A stretch of DNA of 64,000 nucleotides from Elusimicrobiota bacterium (GCA_003153935.1 PMCA01000034.1:1-64000); one strand, 5' to 3'; positions 13,945 through 23,210 are shown, counted from the stretch's first letter. Notes: generated from the letters alone by a model not told the origin. Numbers and translations: made by a program.

Positions 13945-16613
13945 TGAAAAAGAAATTGTACATAATCGATGGCAACGCTTATATCCATCGCGCTTTCCAC
14001 GCCCTGCCGATGCTGACCAATTCCCAGGGGCTGGTGATAAACGCTGTTTATGGCTTTACCAGGACCTTATTAAAGATCATCAAGCGCGACCAGCCCGATT
14101 ATCTCGCCGTTTGTTTTGACTCGCCTCATCCGACTTTCCGGCACAAAGAATTCGAACAATACAAAGCCACCCGTAAGGAAACCCCACCTGAGCTGAAATC
14201 CCAACTGCCCATGGTCAGGGAGATGGTGGAGGCCCTGAACATCCCGGTCTACCAGCTGGCGGGCTATGAAGCTGATGACCTGATCGCCACTATTGCCCAT
14301 AAAGTGGAGGAACAGGGCATAGATACCGTTATTGTTAGCGGCGACAAGGACGTCCTGCAGATGGTCAATCCGGATGTAAAGGTCCTGACCGAACCCAAAG
14401 AAACCATGTTTACCGAGAAAGAGGTAAAGGAGAAATACGGATTCGGCCCCGAGCATATCATCGACTACCTGGGATTGTGCGGGGATTCCAGCGATAATAT
14501 ACCGGGCGTGCCCGGCATAGGCGAAAAGACGGCGACCAAGCTGGTCAGCGAATTTGGCAGTATCGAGAATATTTACGCGAACCTGGATAAACTTCCGGCC
14601 GCGGTCAAGAATAAAATGGAAGCCGGACGTGAATCGGCTTTTGCGTCCAAACGGCTGGTGACCCTGGTTCAGGACGTACCGGTAGAGGTGGAGCTGGATA
14701 AACTGGCGCTTCACCCGATAGACCAGAAAAAGGCGCTGGAGCTGTTTAATAAATACGAATTCAAGACCCTGATCACGGAACTGATAGATCAGAAGCAGGA
14801 TAAGGATACAAATTATAAAGTGCTGGCGGATGGCGCAGGCCTGCGGGAGCTGATCAGCCGGACAGAGAAGCAAAAGGCAGTATCCGTAGACTTGGAAACG
14901 GACTCTGCCGACCCGATGCGCGCTCATTCCGTGGGTATGGTCTTCAGCCTGGGCCCCAAAGAAGCGTTTTATATACCCACCGCCCACACTCATGCTGCCG
15001 CTCCTAAACAAGATAAGAAGAGTACCCTGGAGTCCTTCCGCGGAGTTCTTGAAGATAAGCAGATTAAGAAATACGGACAGAACCTGAAGTACGACCTGTT
15101 GGTACTGCGCAATGAAGATATAACCTTGCGGGGCATATCATTTGATACGATGATCGCTTCTTACCTCATCAATCCTTCCAAATTCAAACATAATCTCGAA
15201 GATATCGTCGCCGAGTACTTGCAATACAAGATGACCCCGATCAGCGACTTGATCGGCAAGGGGGCTAAACAGATCACGATGGATCAGGTCCAGGTGGAAA
15301 CCGTATCCGATTATGCCTGCGCCCAGGCGGATATGGTCTGGCGGCTAGTAGAGAAACTATCGGGCCTGCTTAAGGAAAGAGATCTGGACAGCCTGTTCTA
15401 TAAGGTGGAAATGCCGTTGATGGAAATACTGGCGGATATGGAATATGCCGGTATCCTGGTTGACCTGGGCTATCTGAAGAAATTGGCCGTTGAGTTTGAA
15501 GAAAAAATATACGGGCTGGAACAGCAGATATATAAACTGGCCGGTGGTGAGTTCAATATTAATTCCCCACAGCAGTTGGCCAAGATATTATTCGAGAAGC
15601 TGAATTTGCCGGTGATCGAGCGCACCAAAACAGGCGCTTCCACTAACGAATCGGTGCTGAAGCAGTTATCGTCCAGCCATGAACTGCCCAAGCTTATCAT
15701 GCAGTACAGGGAGCTGGCTAAGTTAAAATCAACTTACATCGACCCGGTCCCGGAAATGGTCAATCCCAAAACTGGGCGCCTGCATACTTCCTTTAACCAA
15801 ACCGTTACCGCCACGGGGCGGTTGTCGTCAAGTGAACCTAATCTGCAGAATATTCCTATCCGCACCGAGATCGGGCGGTCTATCCGCCGCGCCTTCATCC
15901 CTAAAGAGGGCTGCGTCTTCATCGACGCGGACTATTCGCAGATCGACCTGCGGGTCCTGGCGCATATGTCCGGCGATGAGAATATGAGCGCGGCGTTCCG
16001 TAATAACGAGGATATCCACAACCATACCGCCTGCGAAATATTCGGCATCAAACCGGAAGAGGTGGATGAAGAAAAAAGGCGTATCGCCAAAACAGTTAAC
16101 TTCGGTCTTTCCTACGGGATGAGCCCGTTTGGGCTGTCGCAGAACCTGGGTATACCTACGGGCATTGCTAAGGAATACATTGAGAAATATTTTACCCGGT
16201 ATAAAGGGGTAAAGAAATATATGGAAGATATAGTTAAGACAGCGCAAAAAGACGGGTTTGTAACCACTTTGCTGAACCGGCGCCGTTATTTGCCGGAGAT
16301 TAGCGCCAAGAATGGAACGGTCCGGTCATTTGCCGAACGGGTAGCCATTAATATGCCGATACAGGGTACCGCCTCCGACATAATCAAGGTAGCGATGATA
16401 AACATAGCGCATCGCCTTAATGCGGAAAAACTGAAAACCAAAATGCTGCTGCAGGTGCATGATGAATTAATATTTGAAACGCTTAAAGATGAGGTCACTA
16501 AGGTCAAAAAGCTGGTGAAAGAGGAGATGGAAGGGGCAATTAAGCTGGATGTGCCTCTGATTGCCAATATTAGCATTGGCGCCAATTGGCGGGACCTGGA
16601 GGAAACAGAATGA
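13944..16613 (+). CDS. polA: DNA polymerase I
   Basis: An 889-residue family A polymerase with three domains: 5'-3' exonuclease (1-290; IDGNAYIHRAFHALP, SGDKDVLQ, GDSSDNIPGVPGIGEKTA), 3'-5' exonuclease-like (300-480) and polymerase (480-889; DYSQIDLRVLAHMSG, KTVNFGLSYGMS, VHDELIFE). In the proofreading domain, motifs DLE (about 316) and NLKYD are kept, but the YxxxD motif reads YACAQ, so the third catalytic Asp is Gln; editing may be weak or lost. The motif A steric-gate residue is Asp instead of the usual Glu. Motif B has Phe, as in enzymes that exclude dideoxynucleotides. Confidence 0.97.
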   Translation: MKKKLYIIDGNAYIHRAFHALPMLTNSQGLVINAVYGFTRTLLKIIKRDQPDYLAVCFDSPHPTFRHKEFEQYKATRKETPPELKSQLPMVREMVEALNIPVYQLAGYEADDLIATIAHKVEEQGIDTVIVSGDKDVLQMVNPDVKVLTEPKETMFTEKEVKEKYGFGPEHIIDYLGLCGDSSDNIPGVPGIGEKTATKLVSEFGSIENIYANLDKLPAAVKNKMEAGRESAFASKRLVTLVQDVPVEVELDKLALHPIDQKKALELFNKYEFKTLITELIDQKQDKDTNYKVLADGAGLRELISRTEKQKAVSVDLETDSADPMRAHSVGMVFSLGPKEAFYIPTAHTHAAAPKQDKKSTLESFRGVLEDKQIKKYGQNLKYDLLVLRNEDITLRGISFDTMIASYLINPSKFKHNLEDIVAEYLQYKMTPISDLIGKGAKQITMDQVQVETVSDYACAQADMVWRLVEKLSGLLKERDLDSLFYKVEMPLMEILADMEYAGILVDLGYLKKLAVEFEEKIYGLEQQIYKLAGGEFNINSPQQLAKILFEKLNLPVIERTKTGASTNESVLKQLSSSHELPKLIMQYRELAKLKSTYIDPVPEMVNPKTGRLHTSFNQTVTATGRLSSSEPNLQNIPIRTEIGRSIRRAFIPKEGCVFIDADYSQIDLRVLAHMSGDENMSAAFRNNEDIHNHTACEIFGIKPEEVDEEKRRIAKTVNFGLSYGMSPFGLSQNLGIPTGIAKEYIEKYFTRYKGVKKYMEDIVKTAQKDGFVTTLLNRRRYLPEISAKNGTVRSFAERVAINMPIQGTASDIIKVAMINIAHRLNAEKLKTKMLLQVHDELIFETLKDEVTKVKKLVKEEMEGAIKLDVPLIANISIGANWRDLEETE

Positions 16614-17005
16614 TCCGGAAACTTATATATTGGCTGGCCAGCTGGCTGGGGATATTTATCAGCTCGATCTGGATGATATTTGTTACCGGGCAATTCGTGA
16701 CCGGAGCCGATATTGGGTTTATCAACTACCTGATGCAATTGTTCGGGGGATTGATGCTGGTATTTACGGTCCTGATAGCCATCAGGCGGCCGGTATTAGG
16801 CGGAGCATGGCTTTTTACAGAAGGATTTTTATTTATAATGTTTTGTCGGTACAAAGGAGTATTAACAGCGCCGAATTTATTTAATGGACTGGCGCCGATG
16901 GTAGTGGCGTTGTTGTTCCTGGTCTCACAGCGGGGATACACGAATGAGCCGCCGCTGATCATTCCCGAACCAGATAAGGAACATCAATATAAATTCCCGG
17001 AGTGA
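16610..17005 (+). CDS. Small membrane protein of unknown function
   Basis: A 131-residue protein starting at the ATGA overlap with the polA stop. It has about four hydrophobic segments: LIYWLASWLGIFISSIWMIF, MQLFGGLMLVFTVLIAI, AWLFTEGFLFIMF and LAPMVVALLFLVSQ, followed by a short cytoplasmic-looking tail rich in Pro and Glu. No family was recognised. Coupling to polA is probably positional. The next 270 bases carry repeat elements before mutM. Confidence 0.65.
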   Translation: MIRKLIYWLASWLGIFISSIWMIFVTGQFVTGADIGFINYLMQLFGGLMLVFTVLIAIRRPVLGGAWLFTEGFLFIMFCRYKGVLTAPNLFNGLAPMVVALLFLVSQRGYTNEPPLIIPEPDKEHQYKFPE

Positions 17006-17017
17006 TATCGCGCGGGT

Positions 17018-17126
17018 CCTGTCTCAGGTCAATTTCTCGGGCCATCATGGTTTTCGAGACTTCTTGGAAGTACCAACTTGCTCTCGAAAACCAGATGTCT
17101 CTTTCGAAATTAACCTTTCGCCACCC
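17018..17126 (+). repeat. Inverted-repeat element copy B
   Basis: Diverged copy of the roughly 104-base element. Compared with the copy at 18102 it keeps the outer TGTCTC end, CATCATG, the TTTTCGA block, CGAAAACCAGATGTCTCT and the GAAAT-AACC...CACCC end. It lies in direct orientation to that copy and head-on to copy C, from which a CCGCT/AGCGG hairpin separates it. Confidence 0.7.
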
Positions 17127-17141
17127 CCGCTGGTTATGAGC

Positions 17142-17244
17142 GGTGTGTTGAGTGGTTGATTTCGACGAGGCATTTACTTTTCGAACCAAGGCTCTTGACG
17201 CTTATTTCGAAAAGTATAATGACCAAGAAATCAATCCGAGACAC
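17142..17244 (-). repeat. Inverted-repeat element copy C
   Basis: Reverse-oriented copy, closely matching the copy at 18102 along its whole length, including AAATAAGC-TCAAGAGCC and GGTTCGAAAA. It ends 31 bases before the mutM ATG. Read on the + strand it contains TATAAT (17215-17220) where the other copies have CATGAT, with TTGACG 14 bases upstream, so it may have gained a promoter for mutM. Confidence 0.75.
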
Positions 17245-17275
17245 AAGCCGCTCAGATGAGTTTAAATGGAGTTTT

Positions 17276-18097
17276 ATGCCTGAATTGCCGGAAGTGGAAA
17301 CAGTACGACGAGCTTTGGAGAAAAGGATCATCGGCAGGAAAATACTGGCCGTGGAATCCAATTTTCCTAAAATAGTCTCGACTCCTTCATTTAAAACCTT
17401 TGCCAGTCAGATCAAGGGCAGTAAAATTGAGGCTATGTTCCGCCGGGGTAAGTTCCTGATATTCGACCTGAGCGGCGGCCTGTCCATGATCTCGCACTTG
17501 CGCATGACCGGACACTGGCTGGTGACAAAGAACCTGCCCGATAGCAAATTCATCCATCTTAAACTTAAATTATCCGATGGCCATACACTGGCTTACAGCG
17601 ATATCCGCAAATTCGGCCGCATCTGGCTGATCGAGCGCCAGGATTTCGCGTTGTTCAAACCTTTTGCCAAGCTGGGTATTGAACCTCTGTCAAAGGGGTT
17701 CACCATGGAAGCATTCTCAGGGAGGCTGGCTAAATACAAGAACAATATAAAGCAAGTATTGCTTAATCAGCAGGTTGTGGCGGGTCTGGGAAATATTTAT
17801 GTTGATGAGGTGCTCTTTTCGGCAGGGGTGCGGCCGTCAAGGAAAGTGCCGAGCTTAACCAAAACTGAAATATTGAAAATATTCAAGGCCATCAGGCGGA
17901 TTTTGGCACTGGCGATAAAGCATGGTGGAACCACGGTGGAGAATTTTACGACACCGGAGGGCGGCACCGGGTATTTCCAGAATAAGCTGAAAATATATGG
18001 CAGAAAAGGCCAGAAGTGCTATAATTGTAAGGGAACGGTCAGCCGGATAGTCATCGCCGGCCGGGGAACGCATTTTTGTAAGAGTTGTCAAAAATGA
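17276..18097 (+). CDS. mutM: Formamidopyrimidine-DNA glycosylase (MutM/Fpg)
   Basis: A 273-residue Fpg that removes 8-oxoguanine and ring-opened purines. The N-terminus MPELPEVETVRRALEK gives the catalytic Pro and Glu after Met removal; RRGKFLIFDL supplies the conserved Lys; GLGNIYVDEVLF is the H2TH region; a C-terminal zinc finger shows CYNCKG and CKSCQ. Longer in-frame starts upstream fall in the repeat element and were rejected because Pro must be the first mature residue. The gene is bounded on both sides by copies of the roughly 104-base inverted-repeat element, between polA's partner gene and coaE. Confidence 0.96.
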   Translation: MPELPEVETVRRALEKRIIGRKILAVESNFPKIVSTPSFKTFASQIKGSKIEAMFRRGKFLIFDLSGGLSMISHLRMTGHWLVTKNLPDSKFIHLKLKLSDGHTLAYSDIRKFGRIWLIERQDFALFKPFAKLGIEPLSKGFTMEAFSGRLAKYKNNIKQVLLNQQVVAGLGNIYVDEVLFSAGVRPSRKVPSLTKTEILKIFKAIRRILALAIKHGGTTVENFTTPEGGTGYFQNKLKIYGRKGQKCYNCKGTVSRIVIAGRGTHFCKSCQK

Positions 18098-18101
18098 GTA
18101 A

Positions 18102-18205
18102 GGGTGTCTCGAATTGATTTCTTGGACATCATGATTTTCGAAATAAGCTTCAAGAGCCTTGGTTCGAAAACCAGATGTCTCTGCGAAATCAACCACTCGA
18201 CACCC
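18102..18205 (+). repeat. Inverted-repeat element copy D (reference copy)
   Basis: A 104-base element with terminal inverted repeats: GGGTGTC, three bases, then ATTGATTTC at the left; GAAATCAACCACTCGACACCC-like sequence at the right, whose complement begins GGGTGTC and ends GGTTGATTTC. The interior holds two TTTTCGAA / TTCGAAAA blocks. It starts five bases after the mutM stop and ends 18 bases before coaE. It has no coding capacity, as expected for a MITE-like or palindromic element moved in trans. Confidence 0.75.
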
Positions 18206-18223
18206 ATCTACGGGGACTAGCAC

Positions 18224-18805
18224 ATGTTAAAGATCGGATTAACCGGAAATATCGCATCGGGCAAGAGTACGGTGGCGGAGGTTTGGCGGAAGATGGGGGC
18301 CGAGATCATCGATGTGGATGAGTTGGCGCATGACCTCTATAGGCCGCGCAGCGTTATCTGGCGGAAAGTGTTCAAAGCCTTCGGTCCGGATATTGTTAGA
18401 AACGATAAAACTATCAACAGGGCAATATTAGCCGCTCTGGTATTCTCTGACCGCAAAAAACTGAAAAAGCTGGAGAAGATAATGTATCCGGCCATAGTCA
18501 AAGAGCTGAAAAGGCAGATGGCACAGGCCAAAGGCAAAATAGTGGTGGCTGATATGGCTATCCTCTTCGAAGCCCGGGCGCAGAAACTTTTTGATAAGAT
18601 AGTATTAGTTAAGGTATCCAAAGCCAACCAGGTAAAACGGTTACTCAAAAGCCGGAAACTTACAAAATCCCAGGCGCTGAGCAGAATAGGCGCTTTTAAG
18701 TCCCAAACCGGCAAAATAACCCAAAGCGACCACACAATTGACGGTAACCTGCCCCTGATCCGCATGCAAAAGCAGGCCCGGGAATTATTTAGAAAAATAC
18801 CTTGA
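18224..18805 (+). CDS. coaE: Dephospho-CoA kinase
   Basis: A 193-residue CoaE, the last step of coenzyme A synthesis (phosphorylation of dephospho-CoA). The P-loop is GLTGNIASGKSTV, followed by the family's DVDELAHDLY and later VADMAILFEA and VLVKVSKANQVKRLLKS. Length fits the family (about 200). Its neighbours polA and mutM are frequent partners of coaE in other bacteria. The stop codon lies within the -35 box of the rho promoter. Confidence 0.95.
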   Translation: MLKIGLTGNIASGKSTVAEVWRKMGAEIIDVDELAHDLYRPRSVIWRKVFKAFGPDIVRNDKTINRAILAALVFSDRKKLKKLEKIMYPAIVKELKRQMAQAKGKIVVADMAILFEARAQKLFDKIVLVKVSKANQVKRLLKSRKLTKSQALSRIGAFKSQTGKITQSDHTIDGNLPLIRMQKQARELFRKIP

Positions 18806-18830
18806 CGAAAGGGCGTTTTTACAGTATAGT
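18802..18830 (+). promoter_or_regulatory. Sigma-70-like promoter for rho
   Basis: TTGACG (18802-18807), 17-base spacer, TATAGT (18825-18830). The -35 overlaps the coaE stop. It would give a rho message with a leader of about 145 bases. Confidence 0.75.
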
Positions 18831-18836
18831 ATATGA

Positions 18837-18983
18837 AACATTAATACTGCTTTTAAGTCCACAGGAGTTCTCTCCATTTTAACAGCATGTCATTAACACA
18901 ATCCAAAACAGCAAAACCCTGAGTATTGATCGCTATATAGCAATATTACGGTTTGGTACGTATTTATAACGGGAGGAAGTAAA
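18837..18983 (+). promoter_or_regulatory. Long untranslated leader of rho
   Basis: About 147 bases without a credible reading frame lie between the predicted start of transcription and the rho ATG. A hairpin can form at 18924-18945 (TATTG, bulge, GCTA-TA-TAGC, CAATA). The rho leader is a known site of Rho autoregulation in enterobacteria; whether this one works that way cannot be read from sequence. GGGAGGAAG is the ribosome-binding site. Confidence 0.5.
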
Positions 18984-20267
18984 ATGGAAAATGCAGCACA
19001 AGGTGCAGCGTTAGATATGGCTGCTTTGGCAAAACGGACTGTTTCCGATCTGACGGAGATAGCCAAAGACCTGAAAATGGAATCAGTCAGCGGGCTGAAA
19101 AAGCAGGAGATCATCTTTAAGATCCTGCAGGCCCAGACTGAAAAAAGCGGCCTGATCTTCGATGAAGGCGTCCTGGAGATATTGCCGGACGGCTTCGGTT
19201 TTTTACGCTCGCCGCAATATAACTATTTAGCCGGGCCGGACGATATTTACGTTTCTCCCAGCCAGATCCGCCGTTTCGACCTGCGCAAAGGCGATACCAT
19301 CAGCGGCCAGGTCAGGCCTCCCAAGGAAGGCGAGAGATATTTCGCCCTGCTGAAGATCGAGGCGGTCAACAGCGCCAACCCCGATGACATCAAAAAAAGA
19401 ATTCTATTCGATAACCTAACTCCCTTATATCCGCAAGCCAAGCTGAACCTGGAAACCACCCAGGAAGAGATATCCATGCGCATCATGGACATGTTCACCC
19501 CGATAGGCAAGGGCCAGCGCGGCCTGATAGTATCCCCGCCGCGGGCCGGCAAGACCATTCTCCTGCAAAAACTCGCCAATGCCATCAGCACCAATCATCC
19601 GGAAGTATCCCTGATAGTCCTATTGATAGACGAGAGACCGGAAGAAGTGACGGATATGCAGCGGTCGGTCAAGGGAGAGGTAATTTCCTCCACTTTTGAC
19701 GAGCCGAGCGAACGGCATATCCAGGTGGCCGAAATGGTTATAGAGAAAGCGAAAAGGCTTGTAGAACAGAAGAAAGATGTGGTAATATTACTGGACAGCA
19801 TAACCCGGTTAGCCAGGGCTTATAATGCCACGGTCCCGCCCAGCGGCAAAGTGCTCAGCGGTGGCGTGGATTCGAATGCCTTGCAGCGGCCCAAGAGGTT
19901 CTTTGGCGCCGCTCGTAATATTGAAGAGGGTGGCAGTCTGACGATCATGGCTACGGCGCTGGTAGAGACCGGCTCCCGCATGGACGAAGTCATATTTGAA
20001 GAATTTAAGGGTACCGGCAACATGGAAATGATCCTGGACCGCCGGTTGGTAGACAAGCGAGTGTTCCCGGCCCTGGACATCAACAAGTCCGGCACGCGGC
20101 GCGAGGAATTACTGCTCAGTGAAGATGAATTGAACAAGGTCTGGATCCTGCGTAAGGTGCTCAATACCTTAAGCGTGGTAGAGACCATGGAACTGGTAGC
20201 GGAAAAGGTACGCAAGACTAAGAGCAACAAGGAATTCCTGAAATCGATGGAATTCAACGGCAGATAA
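18984..20267 (+). CDS. rho: Transcription termination factor Rho
   Basis: A 427-residue Rho, the hexameric RNA helicase of factor-dependent termination. The N-terminal helix bundle ([20 protein letters not shown]) is followed by the cold-shock-like RNA-binding domain ([20 protein letters not shown]) and the ATPase core: Walker [37 protein letters not shown] and the Q/R loops around [21 protein letters not shown]. Length is typical, without the large inserts of some phyla. rpmE follows 26 bases downstream. Confidence 0.97.
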   Translation: MENAAQGAALDMAALAKRTVSDLTEIAKDLKMESVSGLKKQEIIFKILQAQTEKSGLIFDEGVLEILPDGFGFLRSPQYNYLAGPDDIYVSPSQIRRFDLRKGDTISGQVRPPKEGERYFALLKIEAVNSANPDDIKKRILFDNLTPLYPQAKLNLETTQEEISMRIMDMFTPIGKGQRGLIVSPPRAGKTILLQKLANAISTNHPEVSLIVLLIDERPEEVTDMQRSVKGEVISSTFDEPSERHIQVAEMVIEKAKRLVEQKKDVVILLDSITRLARAYNATVPPSGKVLSGGVDSNALQRPKRFFGAARNIEEGGSLTIMATALVETGSRMDEVIFEEFKGTGNMEMILDRRLVDKRVFPALDINKSGTRREELLLSEDELNKVWILRKVLNTLSVVETMELVAEKVRKTKSNKEFLKSMEFNGR

Positions 20268-20293
20268 TAAAAAACACCAAGGAGGAAGTCGCG

Positions 20294-20611
20294 ATGAAAG
20301 AAGGAACACACCCCCAGTATAAGGAAACCGTAATTAAGTGTGTATGCGGGGCCACTTATAAAACACGGTCAACCAAAGAGAATATCCACGTGGATATCTG
20401 CTCAGCCTGCCATCCGTTCTACACCGGTAAACAGAAGCTGGTAGATACGGCGGGTATGGTGGAGAAATTCCAGAAGAGACTGTCCAAGAAGACTGGCGAA
20501 GAAAAGAAAGTGAAAGGCAAAAAGGCCAAAGCCGCGGCTAAAGAGAAAAAAGTAGAGAAGGCCAAAAAAGAGAAAAAAGCGGCAGCCGAAACCGAAAAAC
20601 AGACTTCTTAG
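20294..20611 (+). CDS. rpmE: 50S ribosomal protein L31 with basic C-terminal tail
   Basis: A 105-residue L31; the first 70 residues are standard, beginning [19 protein letters not shown] and containing [24 protein letters not shown] and CSAC give the four cysteines of the zinc-binding C+ type. The last 35 residues are a low-complexity Lys/Ala/Glu tail absent from typical L31 (about 70 residues). AAGGAGG precedes the start. A terminator at 20633 follows, so rho-rpmE forms a unit. Confidence 0.95.
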   Translation: MKEGTHPQYKETVIKCVCGATYKTRSTKENIHVDICSACHPFYTGKQKLVDTAGMVEKFQKRLSKKTGEEKKVKGKKAKAAAKEKKVEKAKKEKKAAAETEKQTS

Positions 20612-20632
20612 AACGCTAATAAATGCTAAAAC

Positions 20633-20662
20633 AAAAAGGACAGAATACATCTGTCCTTTTTT
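20633..20662 (+). terminator. Rho-independent terminator after rpmE
   Basis: AAAAAGGACAG (20633-20643), a 7-base loop and CTGTCCTTTTTT (20651-20662) form a perfect stem ending in a T-run. It is the cleanest terminator in the window. Confidence 0.9.
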
Positions 20663-20676
20663 GTTAGGAGAAGATA

Positions 20677-21624
20677 TTGGCAGAAAATGATAAATTAAAG
20701 AAGATCGGCGGGCAGGCAGTGATCGAGGGCGTGATGATGCGCTCACCGCGGTTCTACGCTGTCGCGGTCCGGAATCCTCAGGGAGAGATCGTCGTCAAGA
20801 GCGAACCGGTAGTATCTCTCGCCAGCAAGTACGCGATATTCAAAAAGTTCCTCCTCCGGGGCATATTGGTTTTAGTCGAGAGCCTGGTTCTGGGTATTAA
20901 GGCCCTCAACTATTCGGCTGATATCCAGATGACCGAGTTGGAAAAAGAAAAAGACAAAAAGCCGCAGAATAACACCTGGCTCTGGTTCAGCACTATCGCT
21001 TTTGCCATGATCTTCGGTGTCGGACTTTTCGTGATCCTGCCGTACTGGCTGACCACCAAAGTCATTCACTATGGTTTTGCTTTTAACGTGATTGACGGGG
21101 CTGTCAGAATAGCGGTTTTTGTCCTGTATATTTACGCTATCTCTACTATGAAAGATATCCGGGCGATCTTCCGCTATCACGGCGCGGAGCACAAAGCGGT
21201 ATTCGCCCAGGAAGCCGGTGAAGAGCTGACCGTGGAGAACGCGCGGAAATACTCGCCGTTGCACCCGCGCTGCGGTACGGCTTTCCTCTTAGTGGTGATG
21301 GTAGTGGCGATAATCGTCTTTTCCATTATCCCCATAAGCAAAGAATGGCCGAAGCTGTACCAGACCCTGGCCAAGATCGGTATCCGCATCGTGTTCATAC
21401 CGCTGATCGCGGGGCTCAGTTATGAGATCATCAAATGGGCGGACCGAAAACGCAACGCTTTTACCAGAATGTTGATCGCTCCGGGTTTATGGCTGCAGAA
21501 CCTGACTACCAAGGAGCCGAACGATAAAGAGATAGAAGTGGCGATAGCCGCTTTGAAAGAAGTCATAAGGAAAGAAAAAGAAAGCACAGGTGAAGCCGAT
21601 GATTCTATTGAAGTTGTTCCTTAG
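20677..21624 (+). CDS. DUF1385 family membrane protein (YqhQ-like)
   Basis: A 315-residue DUF1385 protein starting at TTG with GGAG ten bases upstream. The family N-terminus IGGQAVIEGVMMRSPRFYAVAVRNP is clear, as are FRYHGAEHKAVFAQEAGEEL and the SPLHPRCGTAFLL segment. Several membrane helices are present (WFSTIAFAMIFGVGLFVILP and others). The gene sits between rpmE and prfA in many bacteria; its biochemical function is unknown, though the conserved His, Glu and Cys suggest metal binding. It overlaps the next gene by 26 bases. Confidence 0.93.
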   Translation: MAENDKLKKIGGQAVIEGVMMRSPRFYAVAVRNPQGEIVVKSEPVVSLASKYAIFKKFLLRGILVLVESLVLGIKALNYSADIQMTELEKEKDKKPQNNTWLWFSTIAFAMIFGVGLFVILPYWLTTKVIHYGFAFNVIDGAVRIAVFVLYIYAISTMKDIRAIFRYHGAEHKAVFAQEAGEELTVENARKYSPLHPRCGTAFLLVVMVVAIIVFSIIPISKEWPKLYQTLAKIGIRIVFIPLIAGLSYEIIKWADRKRNAFTRMLIAPGLWLQNLTTKEPNDKEIEVAIAALKEVIRKEKESTGEADDSIEVVP

Positions 21625-22117
21625 CTTTTTAAAAGTCGGATTTTTCGTTTTCGGCGGCGGATATGCGATGCTGCCGATGATCCAGTCGGAGGTCACCGGT
21701 AATAACTGGCTGACCGTGGACCAGTTCATGGACGGATTAGTGCTGGGCAATTCCCTGCCCGGACCTCTGGCGATCAATATGAGCACCTATACCGGCTATA
21801 AAGTGGCGGGCATACCGGGCGCTTTCCTGGCGACGGTGGGTATCTGCCTGCCGGCCTTTGTTTTGACCATGATCGGCGCGTATCTGATCATCCAGTATAA
21901 GAATAATCCCTATTTAAAGAAGGTTATGCTGGCTCTGCAGCCGGCGGTAGTGGCTTTGATCGCGGTAGCGCTATTCTCGGTCACCCGGAACGCGACAGCT
22001 TGGAACCTGAAATCGGCTCTGCTGGCGCTGGCCAGTTTCATCACCTTGATAGTTTTTAAAGTCAATCCCCTTTATGTTATTTTGGTCTGCGGGGTTATCG
22101 GTTTCCTGATATTCTGA
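21599..22117 (+). CDS. Half-size ChrA-family transporter
   Basis: A 172-residue single-domain member of the chromate-ion transporter (CHR) family. It shows [19 protein letters not shown], a [22 protein letters not shown] block and [12 protein letters not shown], which are the family motifs, with five or six hydrophobic helices. Short CHR proteins usually come as adjacent pairs inserted in opposite orientations; no partner gene is present here. Several starts are possible; 21599 gives the normal [10 protein letters not shown] opening. Its place between DUF1385 and prfA is unusual. Substrate may be chromate or sulfate, or something else. Confidence 0.88.
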   Translation: MILLKLFLSFLKVGFFVFGGGYAMLPMIQSEVTGNNWLTVDQFMDGLVLGNSLPGPLAINMSTYTGYKVAGIPGAFLATVGICLPAFVLTMIGAYLIIQYKNNPYLKKVMLALQPAVVALIAVALFSVTRNATAWNLKSALLALASFITLIVFKVNPLYVILVCGVIGFLIF

Positions 22118-22133
22118 AGAAGAGGTAAATATA

Positions 22134-23210
22134 GTGTTAGAAAAATTAGAAACAATAAAACAAAGATATGATGAGCTGTCCAACCTGCTGTCAAACCCGG
22201 CCGCTCTTAGCGGCCAGGATTTCCAGCGCCTGGCCAAGGAACATTCCAGCCTGGCCAAAACCGTGGCCAAGTATAACGAGTATGAGAGCGTGGTGCAGGA
22301 ATTAAAGCACGTGCAGGAGATGCTCAAGAGCCCTGACGCCGAGATGAAAGCTTTGGCAGAAGAGGAATTGAAGGATTTAACGGATAAAAGGGCGGTCCTG
22401 GAAAAGGAATTGACCGTGCTCCTGATACCGCCCGATCCCGATGACGGCAAGAATATCATCATGGAGATCAGGGCCGGCACAGGCGGGGATGAAGCGGCCC
22501 TGTTCGCGGCCGACCTATTCAGGATGTATTCCCGCTATGTGGCTAACAAGGGTTGGAAGATAGAAATGATGGATTCCCACGGCACCGATAAGAGCGGCTT
22601 CAAAGAGGTGATTTTTAACGTCAGCGGGACCGACGTTTACAAACATATGAAGTTCGAGAGCGGTGTGCACCGGGTCCAGCGCGTACCGGAAACCGAGGCC
22701 AGCGGGCGTATCCATACCTCCGCCGTGTCTGTAGCGGTACTGCCGGAAGCCGAAGAGATAGATGTTAAGATCAACCCTGAGGACCTGAGAATAGATACTT
22801 ATTGCGCCGGGGGCCCTGGCGGCCAGTGCGTGAACACTACTTATTCCGCGGTCCGTATCATACATATCCCTACCGGATTGATAGTACAGTGCCAGGATGA
22901 ACGGTCGCAGATCAAGAACCGGGCCAAAGCCATGAAGGTGCTGATGGCGCGCCTGCTGGAACGCGAGCGGCAGGAACGGGAAAAAGCGCAATCCCAGAAC
23001 CGCAAGGCCCAGATCGGTACCGGGGACCGGAGCGAGAAGATCCGCACTTATAATTTCCCGCAGGACCGGGTAACTGACCACCGTATCGGCCTGTCACTGC
23101 ATAATATCGGAGCGATCATGGAAGGGGAGATCGATGACCTGGTAACTTCCCTGTTGGCGGCAGAAGAAGAAAAGAAACTGCAAAGCTTGAAAGAAAGCGA
23201 CGCCACATGA
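22134..23210 (+). CDS. prfA: Peptide chain release factor 1
   Basis: A 358-residue RF1 starting at GTG behind AAGAGG. It terminates translation at UAG and UAA. The tripeptide anticodon region reads [15 protein letters not shown], so the PxT motif is PET rather than the common PAT, consistent with RF1 rather than RF2 (SPF). The GGQ motif is in [17 protein letters not shown]; the usual GGQHVN is changed to GGQCVN. The adjacent prmC methylates this Gln in other bacteria, and its start overlaps by four bases. Confidence 0.96.
   Translation: MLEKLETIKQRYDELSNLLSNPAALSGQDFQRLAKEHSSLAKTVAKYNEYESVVQELKHVQEMLKSPDAEMKALAEEELKDLTDKRAVLEKELTVLLIPPDPDDGKNIIMEIRAGTGGDEAALFAADLFRMYSRYVANKGWKIEMMDSHGTDKSGFKEVIFNVSGTDVYKHMKFESGVHRVQRVPETEASGRIHTSAVSVAVLPEAEEIDVKINPEDLRIDTYCAGGPGGQCVNTTYSAVRIIHIPTGLIVQCQDERSQIKNRAKAMKVLMARLLERERQEREKAQSQNRKAQIGTGDRSEKIRTYNFPQDRVTDHRIGLSLHNIGAIMEGEIDDLVTSLLAAEEEKKLQSLKESDAT

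Noticed and set aside
14070-15011. Long open frame (313 codons) on the minus strand
   Set aside because: It lies entirely under polA, whose domains are intact, and its translation has no recognisable features. It reflects codon bias of the real gene.
17156-17275. Longer mutM start at 17156
   Set aside because: The added 40 codons read through repeat copy C, and Fpg needs Pro directly after the initiator Met, as at 17276.
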